From positions 1,307,501 to 1,371,500 of the forward strand of contig NZ_CP005188.1 of NCBI RefSeq assembly GCF_001563285.1: 64,000 nt of DNA, written 5' to 3'. The stretch comes from Sphingobium sp. MI1205. GTDB taxonomy: Bacteria > Pseudomonadota > Alphaproteobacteria > Sphingomonadales > Sphingomonadaceae. Both the position numbers and the translations under genes were made by a program. The notes under the pieces are model-generated. The model made no database searches and was not told the origin of the DNA. It saw only the letters and a program-made list of their open reading frames with translations. This document shows, piece by piece, positions 53,715-63,155 of this stretch (position 1 is the stretch's first letter; every line of letters begins with the position of its first letter).

Positions 53715-54463
53715 ACCGTTATGTTCGCGAATTGACGGACCGATTGCTGGCCGTTGGCCTGGCGCTCACGGGTCGTGTGCATCAATATCCAGAGATCCAG
53801 GCGCTGCGCCGATTCCTGTCGGGGTTTTCCATCGATTGCGTAATCGACGTAGGCGCCAATCGCGGGCAATATGCGATCATGCTGCGCAAGGATGCAGGCT
53901 TTTTCGGCACTATTCTGTCCTTTGAGCCAAATCCGGACATATTCGCCGAACTGTCCCGCCGGGCAGCGTCGGATAAGAAGTGGCACGTCTTCAACCTCGC
54001 TTTGTCCGACTTTGACGGCATCAGCAGCTTCAACATCATGGCGGCAGACCAGTTTAGTTCCCTCAAGAAGCCTGCCAAGGCGCAAGACGCTGTCTTTGCC
54101 GACCGCAACCGTGTTACTCGAACGGTGGATATACAATGTCGCCGCCTCGAAAGCCTTCTTCCCGAATTGCGCGCAGCACATGCTTTCGCCCGTCCGTTCC
54201 TGAAGATGGACACGCAGGGGCATGACCGGTCGGTCTGCGAAGGCGCGGGGGTGGTACTCCAGGAAATGATGGGCGTGCAAACCGAGCTTGGGGTAAGGCC
54301 GATCTATGAAGGCGGAACGGGCTATCGCGCCATGATTGACTGGCTGGCCGACAGAAATTTTCTCCCTTCTGCCTTCTTCGCCAACAACAAGGGGCATTTT
54401 CCGCTGCTGGTCGAGATGGACGGCATTTTCGTCAATCGGGCGCTACTGCCGCAGGAAGGCTGA
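53711..54463 (+). CDS. FkbM family methyltransferase
   Basis: A 250-residue SAM-dependent methyltransferase. The SAM site is DCVIDVGANRGQYAIML (about residues 43-59), followed by LSFEPNPDIFAEL, the FNLALSDFDG strand and FLKMDTQGHDRSVCEGA. FkbM enzymes O-methylate sugars in many exopolysaccharide loci. The start at 53711 overlaps the glycosyltransferase stop (ATGA). Its stop is immediately followed by the next ATG. Confidence 0.91.
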   Translation: MNRYVRELTDRLLAVGLALTGRVHQYPEIQALRRFLSGFSIDCVIDVGANRGQYAIMLRKDAGFFGTILSFEPNPDIFAELSRRAASDKKWHVFNLALSDFDGISSFNIMAADQFSSLKKPAKAQDAVFADRNRVTRTVDIQCRRLESLLPELRAAHAFARPFLKMDTQGHDRSVCEGAGVVLQEMMGVQTELGVRPIYEGGTGYRAMIDWLADRNFLPSAFFANNKGHFPLLVEMDGIFVNRALLPQEG

Positions 54464-56206
54464 ATGTACGCCCCGCCCACTAGGCCTATCAATGCTCGCC
54501 GCCTTTTTCTGGCCGGCGCGATCGGGCTTACGCTGTGGCTGGGCGCAACCTTCCTTTGGCATGTCACTTATCGGCAGGGAATCAGCCTTGCCGTCATCTT
54601 GTTGCTGGATCAGGACTTCCCTGCCCTGATCGTCGGCCTGTTGCTGCTGACACTTGCGGTCCCCTTCGCGGAAGGAATGGGGTTTCGCCTGCCTACCCCT
54701 CGCCCCCGAATCATCGTGCCGATTGTCCTGCTATTCGGGTTGGTCGCCTGGGCCGGGCATTATTGGCTGTTCCAGGACTACTCCATTTCGCGCGACGAAG
54801 AAGTCGCCCGTTTCGCCGCAGCCTATATGCGCGAGGGGCTTTTGGCGCGGCCGATCCCCGCAGAGTGGGAACCCTATCGTCGGGCGATCATGCCGGAATT
54901 CTTCTCGCCATTCGGCGCGGCGGATTACTGGACGGCGGCTTATCTACCGGTCAACAGCGCAATACAGGCGCTCTTCTGGCAGTTGGGAGATCCCAATCTT
55001 GCTGGCCCGACGCTCCTGATCGCAGGACTGTTCGCGTTGTGGCGCGTTGCGCTGCACCTTTTTCCTACGCGGCCCGACGCGGTCTGGTTGACAATGTTGC
55101 TGGGACTTTCCTCGGCCCAGTTGTGGGTTACGGCGATGACGCCATACGCCATGACCGGCCATTTCGCATTGAACATGATCTGGTTAGCGCTGGTACTGCG
55201 TGGCGGGTTGCTCGGCCATGTCAGTGCAGGAGCTGTCGCTCTGTTAGCGGCGGGTCTGCACCAATGGCATTTCCCGCCGATCTTCATTGCGCCGTTCATC
55301 CTGTGGATGCTGCTCGCCCGGCGCTGGAAAGTGGCAGCATTCCACATCATAGTCCTTGCTGCCATCGTAGTCGTATGGGCCAAGCTATGGCCCGGATTTC
55401 TGGTGCAACTGCTTGGTCCCCCGGCTGATGTTCGGCCCTCAGCTGGTGTTGCGGACAAGGTTGGCAGCTTGTTCGAACGGCTGGGCGATCGCTGGCAGCC
55501 TCTTGTCAACCTCAGCCGGTTCGTCGCCTGGAACAATATATTGATGGTGCCGCTTGCGACGCTTGGGGTGTTCGCAACGCGGTGGCGTAGCGCTTTGCGC
55601 GGACAGGAAATCGCGCTGCCTCTGGCCTTGGGCTGCTTTGCTGGTTGCGGCTTGGCGCTGGCGCAGGGCTATGGCTGGGGTTTTCGCTATGCCCATGGCT
55701 TCATCGGGCCATTCTGCCTGCTTGCTGGATTGGGATGGGCACGTTTTCGTCCCGCCGCAATGCGGCCGCTGTATCTGGGCTTGGCGATCACGCTTGTAAT
55801 GAGCACCTTCCTGGTCTGGCGCACCCATGCTTTCGTGGCCCCCTATGCCGCCAGCCATCGCATGATCGATGCATCGAAGGCCGATGTTGTTCTGGTCGAC
55901 CCGCGGGGTGGGCTGTATGTCACTGATTTGGTGCGCGGGCGTGACGGCGTGCCTGGGCGGCCAATGGTGATGAATCTTGGCATGCTCACGCTTGATCAGG
56001 TCGATGAGCTTTGCCAGCTTTATATCGTCGAACTGTTCGATCGCGCCGAGTTTCGTCCGCTAGGCGTGCCGCTCGCTCGGTGGAATCTTGGTCGTATGGA
56101 TGCACTGCGCGCGCATATGAAGGCGGAGGGGTGCGACAAGCCTGTGCAGCCGCCTTTGCCCGAAGCGATCGAAGATGCGTTCAACGCATCGGGCGATGTG
56201 CTTTAA
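54464..56206 (+). CDS. Large multipass membrane protein, possible GT-C glycosyltransferase
   Basis: A 580-residue protein with about 11 membrane helices. An acidic loop after the third helix, FQDYSISRDEEVARFAAAYM, resembles the DE-containing first loop of GT-C/PMT-type transferases that use lipid-linked sugars. FSPFGAADYWTAAYLP and HQWHFPPIFIAPF are further conserved-looking parts. The C-terminal part is soluble. It may be the missing polymerase or add a side sugar; neither can be proved. It is the last gene of the cluster and its stop overlaps that of the convergent amidohydrolase gene. Confidence 0.6.
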   Translation: MYAPPTRPINARRLFLAGAIGLTLWLGATFLWHVTYRQGISLAVILLLDQDFPALIVGLLLLTLAVPFAEGMGFRLPTPRPRIIVPIVLLFGLVAWAGHYWLFQDYSISRDEEVARFAAAYMREGLLARPIPAEWEPYRRAIMPEFFSPFGAADYWTAAYLPVNSAIQALFWQLGDPNLAGPTLLIAGLFALWRVALHLFPTRPDAVWLTMLLGLSSAQLWVTAMTPYAMTGHFALNMIWLALVLRGGLLGHVSAGAVALLAAGLHQWHFPPIFIAPFILWMLLARRWKVAAFHIIVLAAIVVVWAKLWPGFLVQLLGPPADVRPSAGVADKVGSLFERLGDRWQPLVNLSRFVAWNNILMVPLATLGVFATRWRSALRGQEIALPLALGCFAGCGLALAQGYGWGFRYAHGFIGPFCLLAGLGWARFRPAAMRPLYLGLAITLVMSTFLVWRTHAFVAPYAASHRMIDASKADVVLVDPRGGLYVTDLVRGRDGVPGRPMVMNLGMLTLDQVDELCQLYIVELFDRAEFRPLGVPLARWNLGRMDALRAHMKAEGCDKPVQPPLPEAIEDAFNASGDVL

Positions 56207-57897
56207 GGCTTAACGCCGCTCATATAGACGCGTTTGCCGCCGACCCATGTTTCCAGCACTTGCGCCGAACGAAGGTCAGCCGGGCGCGCGATCGAAATAT
56301 CGCGATCGAGAAGGACGAAGTCCGCCCGCTGTCCGGGAATCAGGCTGCCAAATCGCTTTTCCGCAAACGCCGCATAGGCTGCTTGCCGCGTATAGCCGTC
56401 GAGGGCGACTTCGAAGCTCACCCGCTGCTGCGGCATCCACCCCTCGGCTGGTCGGCCATTCGCATCCTCGCGGCTCATAGCGGTAGCGATGCCGATGAAG
56501 GGGTTAGCGATCCTTCCCTGCATGCCCGACCCAAAGGCGAGAGGCACGCGATTGTCGATCATCGCTTTCCAGGCGTAGGCGCCCTTCAACCGTTCCTCTC
56601 CAACTCTTGCAACTGCGGCGCGCCAGTCCGACGCTTGGCTCGCCGGTTGCATCGAAGCCACGATGCCATTCTGTCCGAAGCGGGGCAGGTCGGCGGGATC
56701 GACGACCTCGGCAAGCTCAACCCGCCAGCGCCGATCGCCCTTGTAGGTTTGCGCCAGTTCCGTGATCGCGTCGAGAAGTTCACTGTTTGCCGCGTCGCCG
56801 GTAGCATCAACAGCGACCTGGAAGTTATCCATTGCAGCCCGGCTCATCACGTTTCGCAAGGTGGTGGCGGAGATCAGTGGATACCCACGCTGCCCCGCCG
56901 CGTCAGTATAGTCCGCCTTCAACCAAGCACCGCGCGATCCCAGCGAACCATCGAGGTCGAGCTTCAGGCCGCCCATCCGCAGACGGTCATCATATAACCA
57001 AGGCGTAGGCTCCGGCCCTGCGATCAACACCATATTATCGACGCCGAGTGCGTAAGACAGGATCCGTATTCTTAGCGCCCCCCGATCCGCCGATCGCCGG
57101 AACGCCTGCCAGTCTTCTATGCTGGTCCCCAAGTCCGCGATGGCGGTAACGCCATTGGCTAGCAACTGCTGCTGGGCCTTTTCGAGCGCGATGTCCCGGT
57201 CCTTGGGGGCGGGTGCCGGAACGATGCGCTGGATCAACTCCATCGCCTGTTCCAGGAATACGCCTGATGGTTTGCCGCCCGCCATTTCGATCCGACCACC
57301 TGTCGGAGCTTTGCTGGTGGGAGTGATATTGGCCGTCCGCATTGCCATCGAATTGGCCCAGCCGGCATGCCCGTTGATCCCCTCGAGCCAGACCGGCACA
57401 TTGCTCGCTGCCGCGTCCAGTTCAATTGCGGTCGGGAAGCGGCCCAGCCCCCACCGATCATGGTTCCATCCGCTCCCGATGATCCATTTGCGCGCCGGAT
57501 TGGCCGCCACATAATCCCGGATCATGTCCTGCGCCTCGGCCAAGGAACGGGTGCCGGACAGGTCCAGGGTGATATGGGAGAGCCCTAACGCCATGACATG
57601 CCCGTGGGAGTCGACAAGGCCAGGGATCAGCGTCTTGCCGCCGCCGTCGAGCTGAAAGGCGGGGCCCTTGGGCCAAGTTTCGCCTTTCTTCAGCCTCTTC
57701 TTGCGCGGAGGCGCTTCATAGCGGTTGGGCAGCAGCTTCTCTACCTTGCCCTCGTTGTCGATCAACAATGCCCGGAAGCGGACGACCTTGCCTGTCGAAT
57801 CCAGGGCAATTCCATTAACATTATCGATGACGCCCGATGCGAGAGCGGGCATGGGTAGCGTAAGGGCGGCGACCGCAGCCAGCAGTGCAGGCTTCAT
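56203..57897 (-). CDS. Amidohydrolase_3-family protein lacking several metal ligands
   Basis: A 564-residue exported protein (signal peptide to about residue 20) with the YtcJ-like fold: IPGLVDSHGHVMALGL (His98, His100), GSGWNHDRWG, the LKLDLDGSLGSRGAW lysine strand (Lys312) and C-terminal GQRADFVLLDRD. Three positions that are normally ligands or catalytic are changed: HAIGD is DATGD (Asp364), the His of EHAQ is Leu395 in VELAEVV, and the Asp of GSD is Gly458 in AFGSGMQ. Hydrolase activity is therefore doubtful. Its start overlaps the end of the dehydrogenase gene by four bases, so they are co-transcribed. Confidence 0.85.
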   Translation of the reverse strand: MKPALLAAVAALTLPMPALASGVIDNVNGIALDSTGKVVRFRALLIDNEGKVEKLLPNRYEAPPRKKRLKKGETWPKGPAFQLDGGGKTLIPGLVDSHGHVMALGLSHITLDLSGTRSLAEAQDMIRDYVAANPARKWIIGSGWNHDRWGLGRFPTAIELDAAASNVPVWLEGINGHAGWANSMAMRTANITPTSKAPTGGRIEMAGGKPSGVFLEQAMELIQRIVPAPAPKDRDIALEKAQQQLLANGVTAIADLGTSIEDWQAFRRSADRGALRIRILSYALGVDNMVLIAGPEPTPWLYDDRLRMGGLKLDLDGSLGSRGAWLKADYTDAAGQRGYPLISATTLRNVMSRAAMDNFQVAVDATGDAANSELLDAITELAQTYKGDRRWRVELAEVVDPADLPRFGQNGIVASMQPASQASDWRAAVARVGEERLKGAYAWKAMIDNRVPLAFGSGMQGRIANPFIGIATAMSREDANGRPAEGWMPQQRVSFEVALDGYTRQAAYAAFAEKRFGSLIPGQRADFVLLDRDISIARPADLRSAQVLETWVGGKRVYMSGVKP

Positions 57898-58763
57898 GCC
57901 CGGGTGATCCGTCGCACAAGCGCACTTGTATCCTGGCGGTTGCCGCCCATCGCCTGCACATCGCCGTAGAACTGATCGACTAATGCTGTCACAGGTAACG
58001 TCGCTCCATTGGCCCGCGCCTCCTCCAGCGCCAGGTCCAAGTCCTTGCGCATCCAGTCAACTGCGAAGCCAAAATCGAAACTGTCCTGAGCCATTGTCTT
58101 CCAGCGATTGTCCATCTGCCAGCTTTGCGCTGCTCCTCCCGAAATTGCCTCGAACACCTTGTCCAGGTCCAGGTCCGCCGCTTGGGCAAAGCGTAGCGCC
58201 TCCGACAGGCCCTGTATGACGCCGGCGATGCAGATTTGGTTCACCATTTTGGTTGTCTGGCCAGCGCCAGCGGCGCCGACATGGACAATACGCGCTGCAT
58301 AGGATTGCATCACTATCTGCGCCGCTTCCACCGCTGGTTCCGCGCCCCCGCACATGATGGATAGACGCCCATTTTCTGCGCCCGCCTGCCCGCCCGATAC
58401 CGGTGCATCTACGCAGTGCAGGCCCCGGCTTTCGCCCTCAACGAACAACTGGCGCGCAATCCGCGCCGAAACGGTCGTGTGGTCTATAAACAGGCCGCCC
58501 GGCTTCATGGTGCGGAATGCACCTTCACGGCCCAAGGTGACCTGGGACAGATCATCGTCGGTGCCCACGCAGCTGATGACGATTTCCGCGTCCTCGGCGG
58601 CCTTGGCCGGACTTACCGCCACCGCGCCGCCATAGGTTTCCGCCCAGCGCTTCGCCTTGCCGATGGAACGGTTGTAGACTGTCAGATTGTGCCCAGCCTT
58701 GGCCAAGTGCCCGGCTATCGGGCCGCCCATGATCCCCAGGCCGATAAACGCGATATTAGCCAT
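57894..58763 (-). CDS. NAD(P)-dependent beta-hydroxyacid dehydrogenase (3-hydroxyisobutyrate type)
   Basis: A 289-residue enzyme starting MANIAFIGLGIMGGPIAGHLAKAGHNLTVYNRS in split form, with the Rossmann motif GLGIMG. The substrate loop DAPVSGGQAGAENG and the catalytic lysine in GAGQTTKMVNQICIAG (about residue 170) identify the 3-hydroxyisobutyrate/glyoxylate reductase family. The C-terminal helical domain is complete. The start at 58763 matches the family; longer frames run into non-coding sequence. The exact substrate cannot be told. Confidence 0.92.
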   Translation of the reverse strand: MANIAFIGLGIMGGPIAGHLAKAGHNLTVYNRSIGKAKRWAETYGGAVAVSPAKAAEDAEIVISCVGTDDDLSQVTLGREGAFRTMKPGGLFIDHTTVSARIARQLFVEGESRGLHCVDAPVSGGQAGAENGRLSIMCGGAEPAVEAAQIVMQSYAARIVHVGAAGAGQTTKMVNQICIAGVIQGLSEALRFAQAADLDLDKVFEAISGGAAQSWQMDNRWKTMAQDSFDFGFAVDWMRKDLDLALEEARANGATLPVTALVDQFYGDVQAMGGNRQDTSALVRRITRA

Positions 58764-58860
58764 ATGCCTCGTACAGTTAGCCGCGTGATCTTTCGCCATA
58801 GGGCGAGATTTCGATGAGGGCCAGTTCCTTCCGCCGCAAATTTCAGCTAGGGGCGACCCC

Positions 58861-60108
58861 ATGAACACCTTGAGCAAGATCGAAAGCGCGATGCCGCTGC
58901 CCGTTACCGTCGATGACATATTGGCGGCGCGCGTGCGGATTTCGGGCGCGGTCGTGCATACCCCGACTATGGTCAGCCAGACGCTGTCCAATATGCTTGG
59001 CTGCAAGGTCTTTCTGAAGTTTGAAAACCTTCAGTTCACTGCCGCCTACAAGGAGCGCGGAGCGCTCAACCGGTTGCTTCAGCTGGACAAGGCGGCGAAG
59101 GAAAAAGGCGTCATCGCCGCTTCAGCCGGTAATCACGCGCAAGGCCTGGCCTACCATGGCCGCCGTTTGGGCGTGCCGGTGACAATCGTCATGCCCGTGA
59201 CCACGCCAACGGTGAAGGTGACCCAGACGCAAGGTCATGGCGCGACCGTTGTCCTGCATGGCGAAAAGTTTGATGATGCCAGCACCTACGCGCGCCAGCT
59301 CGCCAAGGAGCACGGCCTCACCTTCGTTCATCCGTTCGATGAACCCGATATCATGGCGGGGCAGGGGACGGTCGCGTTGGAAATGCTGGAAGACGCGCCA
59401 GAGATCGACACGCTGATCATCCCGATCGGAGGCGGCGGTCTGTTTTCCGGCATGGCGACAGCGGCCAAGGCGATGAAGCCCGATATAAAGGTTTATGGTG
59501 TGCAGGCGGAACTTTATCCGTCGATGTACAGCCATATAAAGGGATCGAAACTCGCTTGTGACGGCGACACGCTTGCCGAAGGTATAGCTGTTAAGGAACC
59601 GGGCGAACTCACCCGCCGCTTTGTCGAGCGGCTGGCCGACGATGTGCTGCTAGTCAGCGAACGTCATCTGGAAGAAGCGGTAAGCCTGCTGCTACAGATC
59701 GAAAAGACCGTGGTGGAGGGCGCCGGGGCTGCTGGCCTCGCCGCACTGATCACGCACAAGGAACTGTTTGCGGGGCGTAATGTCGGCTTGGTGCTGACCG
59801 GCGGCAATATCGACACACGCCTGCTGGCAAATGTGCTATTGCGTGACCTTGCTCGATCAGGCCGGTTGGCGCGCCTTCGTATCATTCTGCAGGATCGGCC
59901 GGGCGCGCTCTTTCACGTCGCGCGCATTTTCGATCAGGAAGCGGTGAACATTCTGGAGTTGTCGCACCAGCGCATCTTCACCAATCTTCCGGCCAAGGGA
60001 TTGAGCCTCGACGTCGAGTGCGAGACTCGCGATGGCGCGCATCTGGAACGGCTGGTCACCGCGCTTCGTGCCGCAGGTTATGAGGTCGCTCCGATCGAGG
60101 TAGCCTGA
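58861..60108 (+). CDS. ilvA: Threonine ammonia-lyase with C-terminal ACT-like domain
   Basis: A 415-residue fold-II PLP enzyme. The Schiff-base lysine is in FTAAYKERGALNRL (about residue 64), with SAGNHAQGLAYHGRRLG and the glycine loop PIGGGGLFSGMA. A single regulatory ACT-like domain occupies about residues 335-415, starting RLRIILQDRPGALFHVARIF. It deaminates threonine to 2-oxobutanoate for isoleucine synthesis or catabolism. The 97-base gap upstream separates it from the divergent dehydrogenase gene. Confidence 0.94.
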   Translation: MNTLSKIESAMPLPVTVDDILAARVRISGAVVHTPTMVSQTLSNMLGCKVFLKFENLQFTAAYKERGALNRLLQLDKAAKEKGVIAASAGNHAQGLAYHGRRLGVPVTIVMPVTTPTVKVTQTQGHGATVVLHGEKFDDASTYARQLAKEHGLTFVHPFDEPDIMAGQGTVALEMLEDAPEIDTLIIPIGGGGLFSGMATAAKAMKPDIKVYGVQAELYPSMYSHIKGSKLACDGDTLAEGIAVKEPGELTRRFVERLADDVLLVSERHLEEAVSLLLQIEKTVVEGAGAAGLAALITHKELFAGRNVGLVLTGGNIDTRLLANVLLRDLARSGRLARLRIILQDRPGALFHVARIFDQEAVNILELSHQRIFTNLPAKGLSLDVECETRDGAHLERLVTALRAAGYEVAPIEVA

Positions 60109-60118
60109 CCGCCGGCTA

Positions 60119-60139
60119 CGCGGGAGCGCGCATTTTTTT
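60119..60139 (+). terminator. Possible weak intrinsic terminator after ilvA
   Basis: A short CGCG-GGAG-CGCG hairpin is followed by CAT and seven T residues, starting 11 bases after the ilvA stop. The four-base stem is short, but the T-run is a clear one. Confidence 0.4.
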
Positions 60140-60229
60140 CGTGGTAAATGGACTTTTCATGGAAGGCTGCGGACGTCATAGTCTGTCCATGACTCAGGTT
60201 TGGCGCAGCGTTTTGACGGAGATCGTGGC

Positions 60230-61048
60230 GTGAGCGCACCATTTCGTTTCCCGCGCTTTTTCGTGACTAATCCCAGCCCCTGTCCCTATCTGCCGGGACG
60301 GAGCGAGCGGAAGGTTTTCACCGAGCTTAACGGCGACAATGCGGCTGAGCTTAATGATGCACTTGGCCGCATCGGTTTTCGCCGTAGCCAGAATGTGGCC
60401 TATCGCCCGAGTTGCGCCGATTGCTCTGCCTGCGTGTCGGTTCGCGTGGTCGCAGGTGAATTCACGCCCAACGCGACCCAGCGCAAGCTCATCCGCCGAA
60501 ACAGCGACCTTATCGTGACCGCGTGCAAGCCTTGGTCGACAGAGGAGCAGTTCGAACTGCTTCAACGTTACCTTCGCGCGCGCCATCCGGGCGGTGGCAT
60601 GACCGAGATGGATGAGATGGATTTTGCCGATATGGTCGAGCAGACGCCCGTTGAAAGTCATGTCGTCGAATATCGCGAACCAGGTGAAAATGGCCGCCCC
60701 GGCAGATTGATCGGTGCCTGCTTGACGGATCGGCAGGGTGACGGGCTGTCGATGATATACAGCTTTTTTGACACGGAGCTTGAGCAACGAAAGGGCTTGG
60801 GCAACTTCATCATTATGGATCACATCCTGCGCGCGGCGAAGGCGGGGCTACCCTATGTTTATCTCGGCTATTGGGTCGAGGGGTCGCAGCGGATGCAGTA
60901 CAAGGTCCTTTATCGCCCCCTGGAAAAGCTCAGCCGCAGCGGATGGGTGCGTTTCGAGCCGCAGGAGCAGGCGCAGGCAATTCGTGGTGTTCTACCGCGG
61001 GATGAGCCGCCGTTGCCCATCGAACTGGCGGGCATCTTCCGAAAATAG
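60230..61048 (+). CDS. bpt: Arginyl/leucyl-tRNA--protein transferase (Bpt)
   Basis: A 272-residue N-end rule transferase. It starts at GTG 60230, with GGAG about 12 bases upstream, giving the family opening [22 protein letters not shown]. The conserved cysteines are in [13 protein letters not shown], followed by [21 protein letters not shown] and [20 protein letters not shown]. Bpt adds Leu to N-terminal Asp or Glu to mark proteins for ClpAP. The open frame extends to 60200 but the longer start gives an atypical N-terminus. Confidence 0.93.
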   Translation: MSAPFRFPRFFVTNPSPCPYLPGRSERKVFTELNGDNAAELNDALGRIGFRRSQNVAYRPSCADCSACVSVRVVAGEFTPNATQRKLIRRNSDLIVTACKPWSTEEQFELLQRYLRARHPGGGMTEMDEMDFADMVEQTPVESHVVEYREPGENGRPGRLIGACLTDRQGDGLSMIYSFFDTELEQRKGLGNFIIMDHILRAAKAGLPYVYLGYWVEGSQRMQYKVLYRPLEKLSRSGWVRFEPQEQAQAIRGVLPRDEPPLPIELAGIFRK

Positions 61049-61225
61049 GCTTATAACCGAGGCAATGGCGGAATAGGTGCTGATTCGCCCGTAAATGTCG
61101 CGGACGAACGCTCCCAGATATTGCGCATGTAGCTATGTTCGTCATTGCTCCCGATTCATTGATGGATCGTGCTTCTAACTCCCCTTCCCGTCAAATTGAG
61201 GCGCGGAGCCGTTAAGCCATCGAGG

Positions 61226-62065
61226 CTATTTGCAGTTGCATTTGCGCCGCGTGGCATGACGCTGATGGGTTGAGCCTTGGCTCACGTAGGTGGTTTTCGT
61301 TACTGCGGGAGTCACAACTATAGTGGTCGTTGTCGCGCCCGGGTAATAATATCCGCCGGAAAAGTAACCGGGTGCGTGCGTGGTGGTCACGACCGGCTGG
61401 GTGGGCCCTGTATGATGCACGGTCGCCGGCGGGGATGCATAGGCCTGAGCATCGTAATCGACGCCGTAATTGCTTCGCGCCTCGCCTTCGAAACGGCCTT
61501 CATATTCGCCGCTGATCTTGCGGCCTTTATCGTCCGTCCATGTGCCGGTCCAGCGCCCCTCATATTCGTGAGGCGGCGGTGTGCCGTCATGTGCGGTGAC
61601 ATCATCATCATAAGGTACGCCGGGCTGCACGCCATTGCGTCCATGAGCATCCCAATCGATACCGCTGCGATGGTCCCGTACCCGTCCCCGACGATCCACC
61701 ATCACGGCGTCATCATAATAGCGGGACCAGGCATAGCCATTCATCGGGGCGGGCAGACCATAGCTGTGATAGTTGCCGAGGCGATAATAGGGATTTGACC
61801 AGTAAGCAGGCAAAATATAACCGATGACGGGGCGCCTATATGCCGCCCAACCACCGGGCGCATGCCAGCGTCCCTGAAAGCGCGGCCCCCAGCGATGCAT
61901 GATCGATCCCGGATGTATTCCGCCATGCCGAAGTGGAGAACCGGTGAAGCTTTTACCCATCACGGACAGCGCGGCGCCTCCAGGGATGGCTTCGCCCGCT
62001 GCAGCCGGCACCGAGAGGGCAAGAGTGACGCCGGCACTCGCCAGCATGATGCTCCAAATCCGCAT
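61226..62065 (-). CDS. RcnB-family exported protein
   Basis: A 279-residue protein with a signal peptide (to about AAAGEA, residue 26) and an RcnB-like domain, YWSNPYYRLGNYHSYGLPAPMNGYAWSRYYDDAVMVDR in split form (about residues 90-130). RcnB proteins are periplasmic factors in nickel/cobalt handling, but many members are uncharacterised. The rest is rich in Gly, Tyr, His and Thr with a basic, Cys-containing end (ATRRKCNCK). GGGGAG lies upstream of ATG 62065. The exact role is unknown. Confidence 0.82.
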   Translation of the reverse strand: MRIWSIMLASAGVTLALSVPAAAGEAIPGGAALSVMGKSFTGSPLRHGGIHPGSIMHRWGPRFQGRWHAPGGWAAYRRPVIGYILPAYWSNPYYRLGNYHSYGLPAPMNGYAWSRYYDDAVMVDRRGRVRDHRSGIDWDAHGRNGVQPGVPYDDDVTAHDGTPPPHEYEGRWTGTWTDDKGRKISGEYEGRFEGEARSNYGVDYDAQAYASPPATVHHTGPTQPVVTTTHAPGYFSGGYYYPGATTTTIVVTPAVTKTTYVSQGSTHQRHATRRKCNCK

Positions 62066-62195
62066 GCTAAAACTCCCCGTCGCGTGCAAACAAGCCGTTC
62101 GCACGGTCAATTGTTAACGCCTTGTTTAGCATGGTGATCCGCGTCGATCCACGCGCGGATAGCAAGGAACTTGTCCCGAAACAGGTCAGGGCGTG

Positions 62196-62681
62196 TCAGG
62201 TGATACGCATTGCAATCCGTTCGGCCAGTGCCTCCAGACCTTGCTGATCGACGGCGTCGAAGCGGGCCGGTATCGGACTGTCGAGATCAAGGACTGCAAT
62301 GACACGATCCTCGATGCGTACAGGAACCACGATTTCCGAAGCGCTTGCAGCATCGCAGGCGATGTGGCCGGGAAAGCTGTGGACGTCGTCCACCAGCTGG
62401 GTTTCTGCCAGCGCTGCCGCTGTTCCGCAGACGCCCTTACCCAAAGCGATGCGTATGCAGGCCGGCTTGCCCTGGAAAGGTCCCAGCACCAGTTCGCCGT
62501 CCACCATGCGGTAAAACCCCGCCCAATTCAGATCCGGCAGATATTGCCAGATCAGGGCGGCAACATTGGCCATATTAGCGATCCCGTCCGGTTCTCCGCA
62601 TGTTACCGCCTCAGCGGCCGAGAGCAGGTCTTTGTAAAGCGCGCTCTTGTTACCTGATGCAGGGGCGGAGAAATCAAACAT
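62196..62681 (-). CDS. msrC: Free methionine-(R)-sulfoxide reductase (GAF domain)
   Basis: A 161-residue single-domain GAF protein. The three reactive cysteines of the fRMsr family are present in FQGKPACIRIALGKGVCGTAA and FPGHIACDAAS, and WAGFYRMVDGELVLGPFQG and LDLDSPIPARFD complete the pattern. It reduces free methionine-R-sulfoxide in the cytosol using thioredoxin. It stands alone, on the same strand as the RcnB-like gene. Confidence 0.93.
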   Translation of the reverse strand: MFDFSAPASGNKSALYKDLLSAAEAVTCGEPDGIANMANVAALIWQYLPDLNWAGFYRMVDGELVLGPFQGKPACIRIALGKGVCGTAAALAETQLVDDVHSFPGHIACDAASASEIVVPVRIEDRVIAVLDLDSPIPARFDAVDQQGLEALAERIAMRIT

Positions 62682-62750
62682 CGCCGTTCATCCTTCCTAT
62701 CTTCGCTGATGCCTGTCGTTGAGAACCCAGGTTGTTCCGAAAATTGCGCC

Positions 62751-63155
62751 CTAATCCAATCTCACTTTCCCGCGCCCCTGTTTCACGGAACTTCGTGCTT
62801 TCTTCGCATCCACCCGGCGCGCCTTGGCGGCCTTTCCCGGCTTGGTCGCGATCCGCCGCGCATCGCGTTTATGCGCCTGCGCAATCATCTGTGTCAGCCG
62901 GTCGCGCGCGTCCTGGCGATTGGCGTCCTGGGTGCGGAAGCGGGATGCCTGAATCACGACTTGGCCGCCAGAGGTTAGCCGCGATCCGGCCAGTTCCTTC
63001 ATCTTGCGAAATGCATGGACCGGTAGACCAAGCTTGTAGATGTCCACTCGCAACTGCACTGCGGTAGCGACCTTGTTGACATTCTGCCCACCCGGACCGC
63101 CTGCGGTGATGAAACGCTCCTCCAGCGCCTCTTCAGGAATATCAAAGTCTGGCAT
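62751..63155 (-). CDS. arfB: Alternative ribosome-rescue factor ArfB
   Basis: A 134-residue codon-independent release factor starting MPDFDIPEEALEERFITAGG. The peptidyl-tRNA hydrolysis motif GGQ lies in AGGPGGQNVNKVATAVQLR. The C-terminal basic tail (KAAKARRVDAKKARSSVKQGRGK) is the part that enters the empty mRNA channel. It frees ribosomes stalled on non-stop messages. It starts 14 bases inside the end of the pseudouridine synthase gene, so they are coupled. Confidence 0.93.
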   Translation of the reverse strand: MPDFDIPEEALEERFITAGGPGGQNVNKVATAVQLRVDIYKLGLPVHAFRKMKELAGSRLTSGGQVVIQASRFRTQDANRQDARDRLTQMIAQAHKRDARRIATKPGKAAKARRVDAKKARSSVKQGRGKVRLD

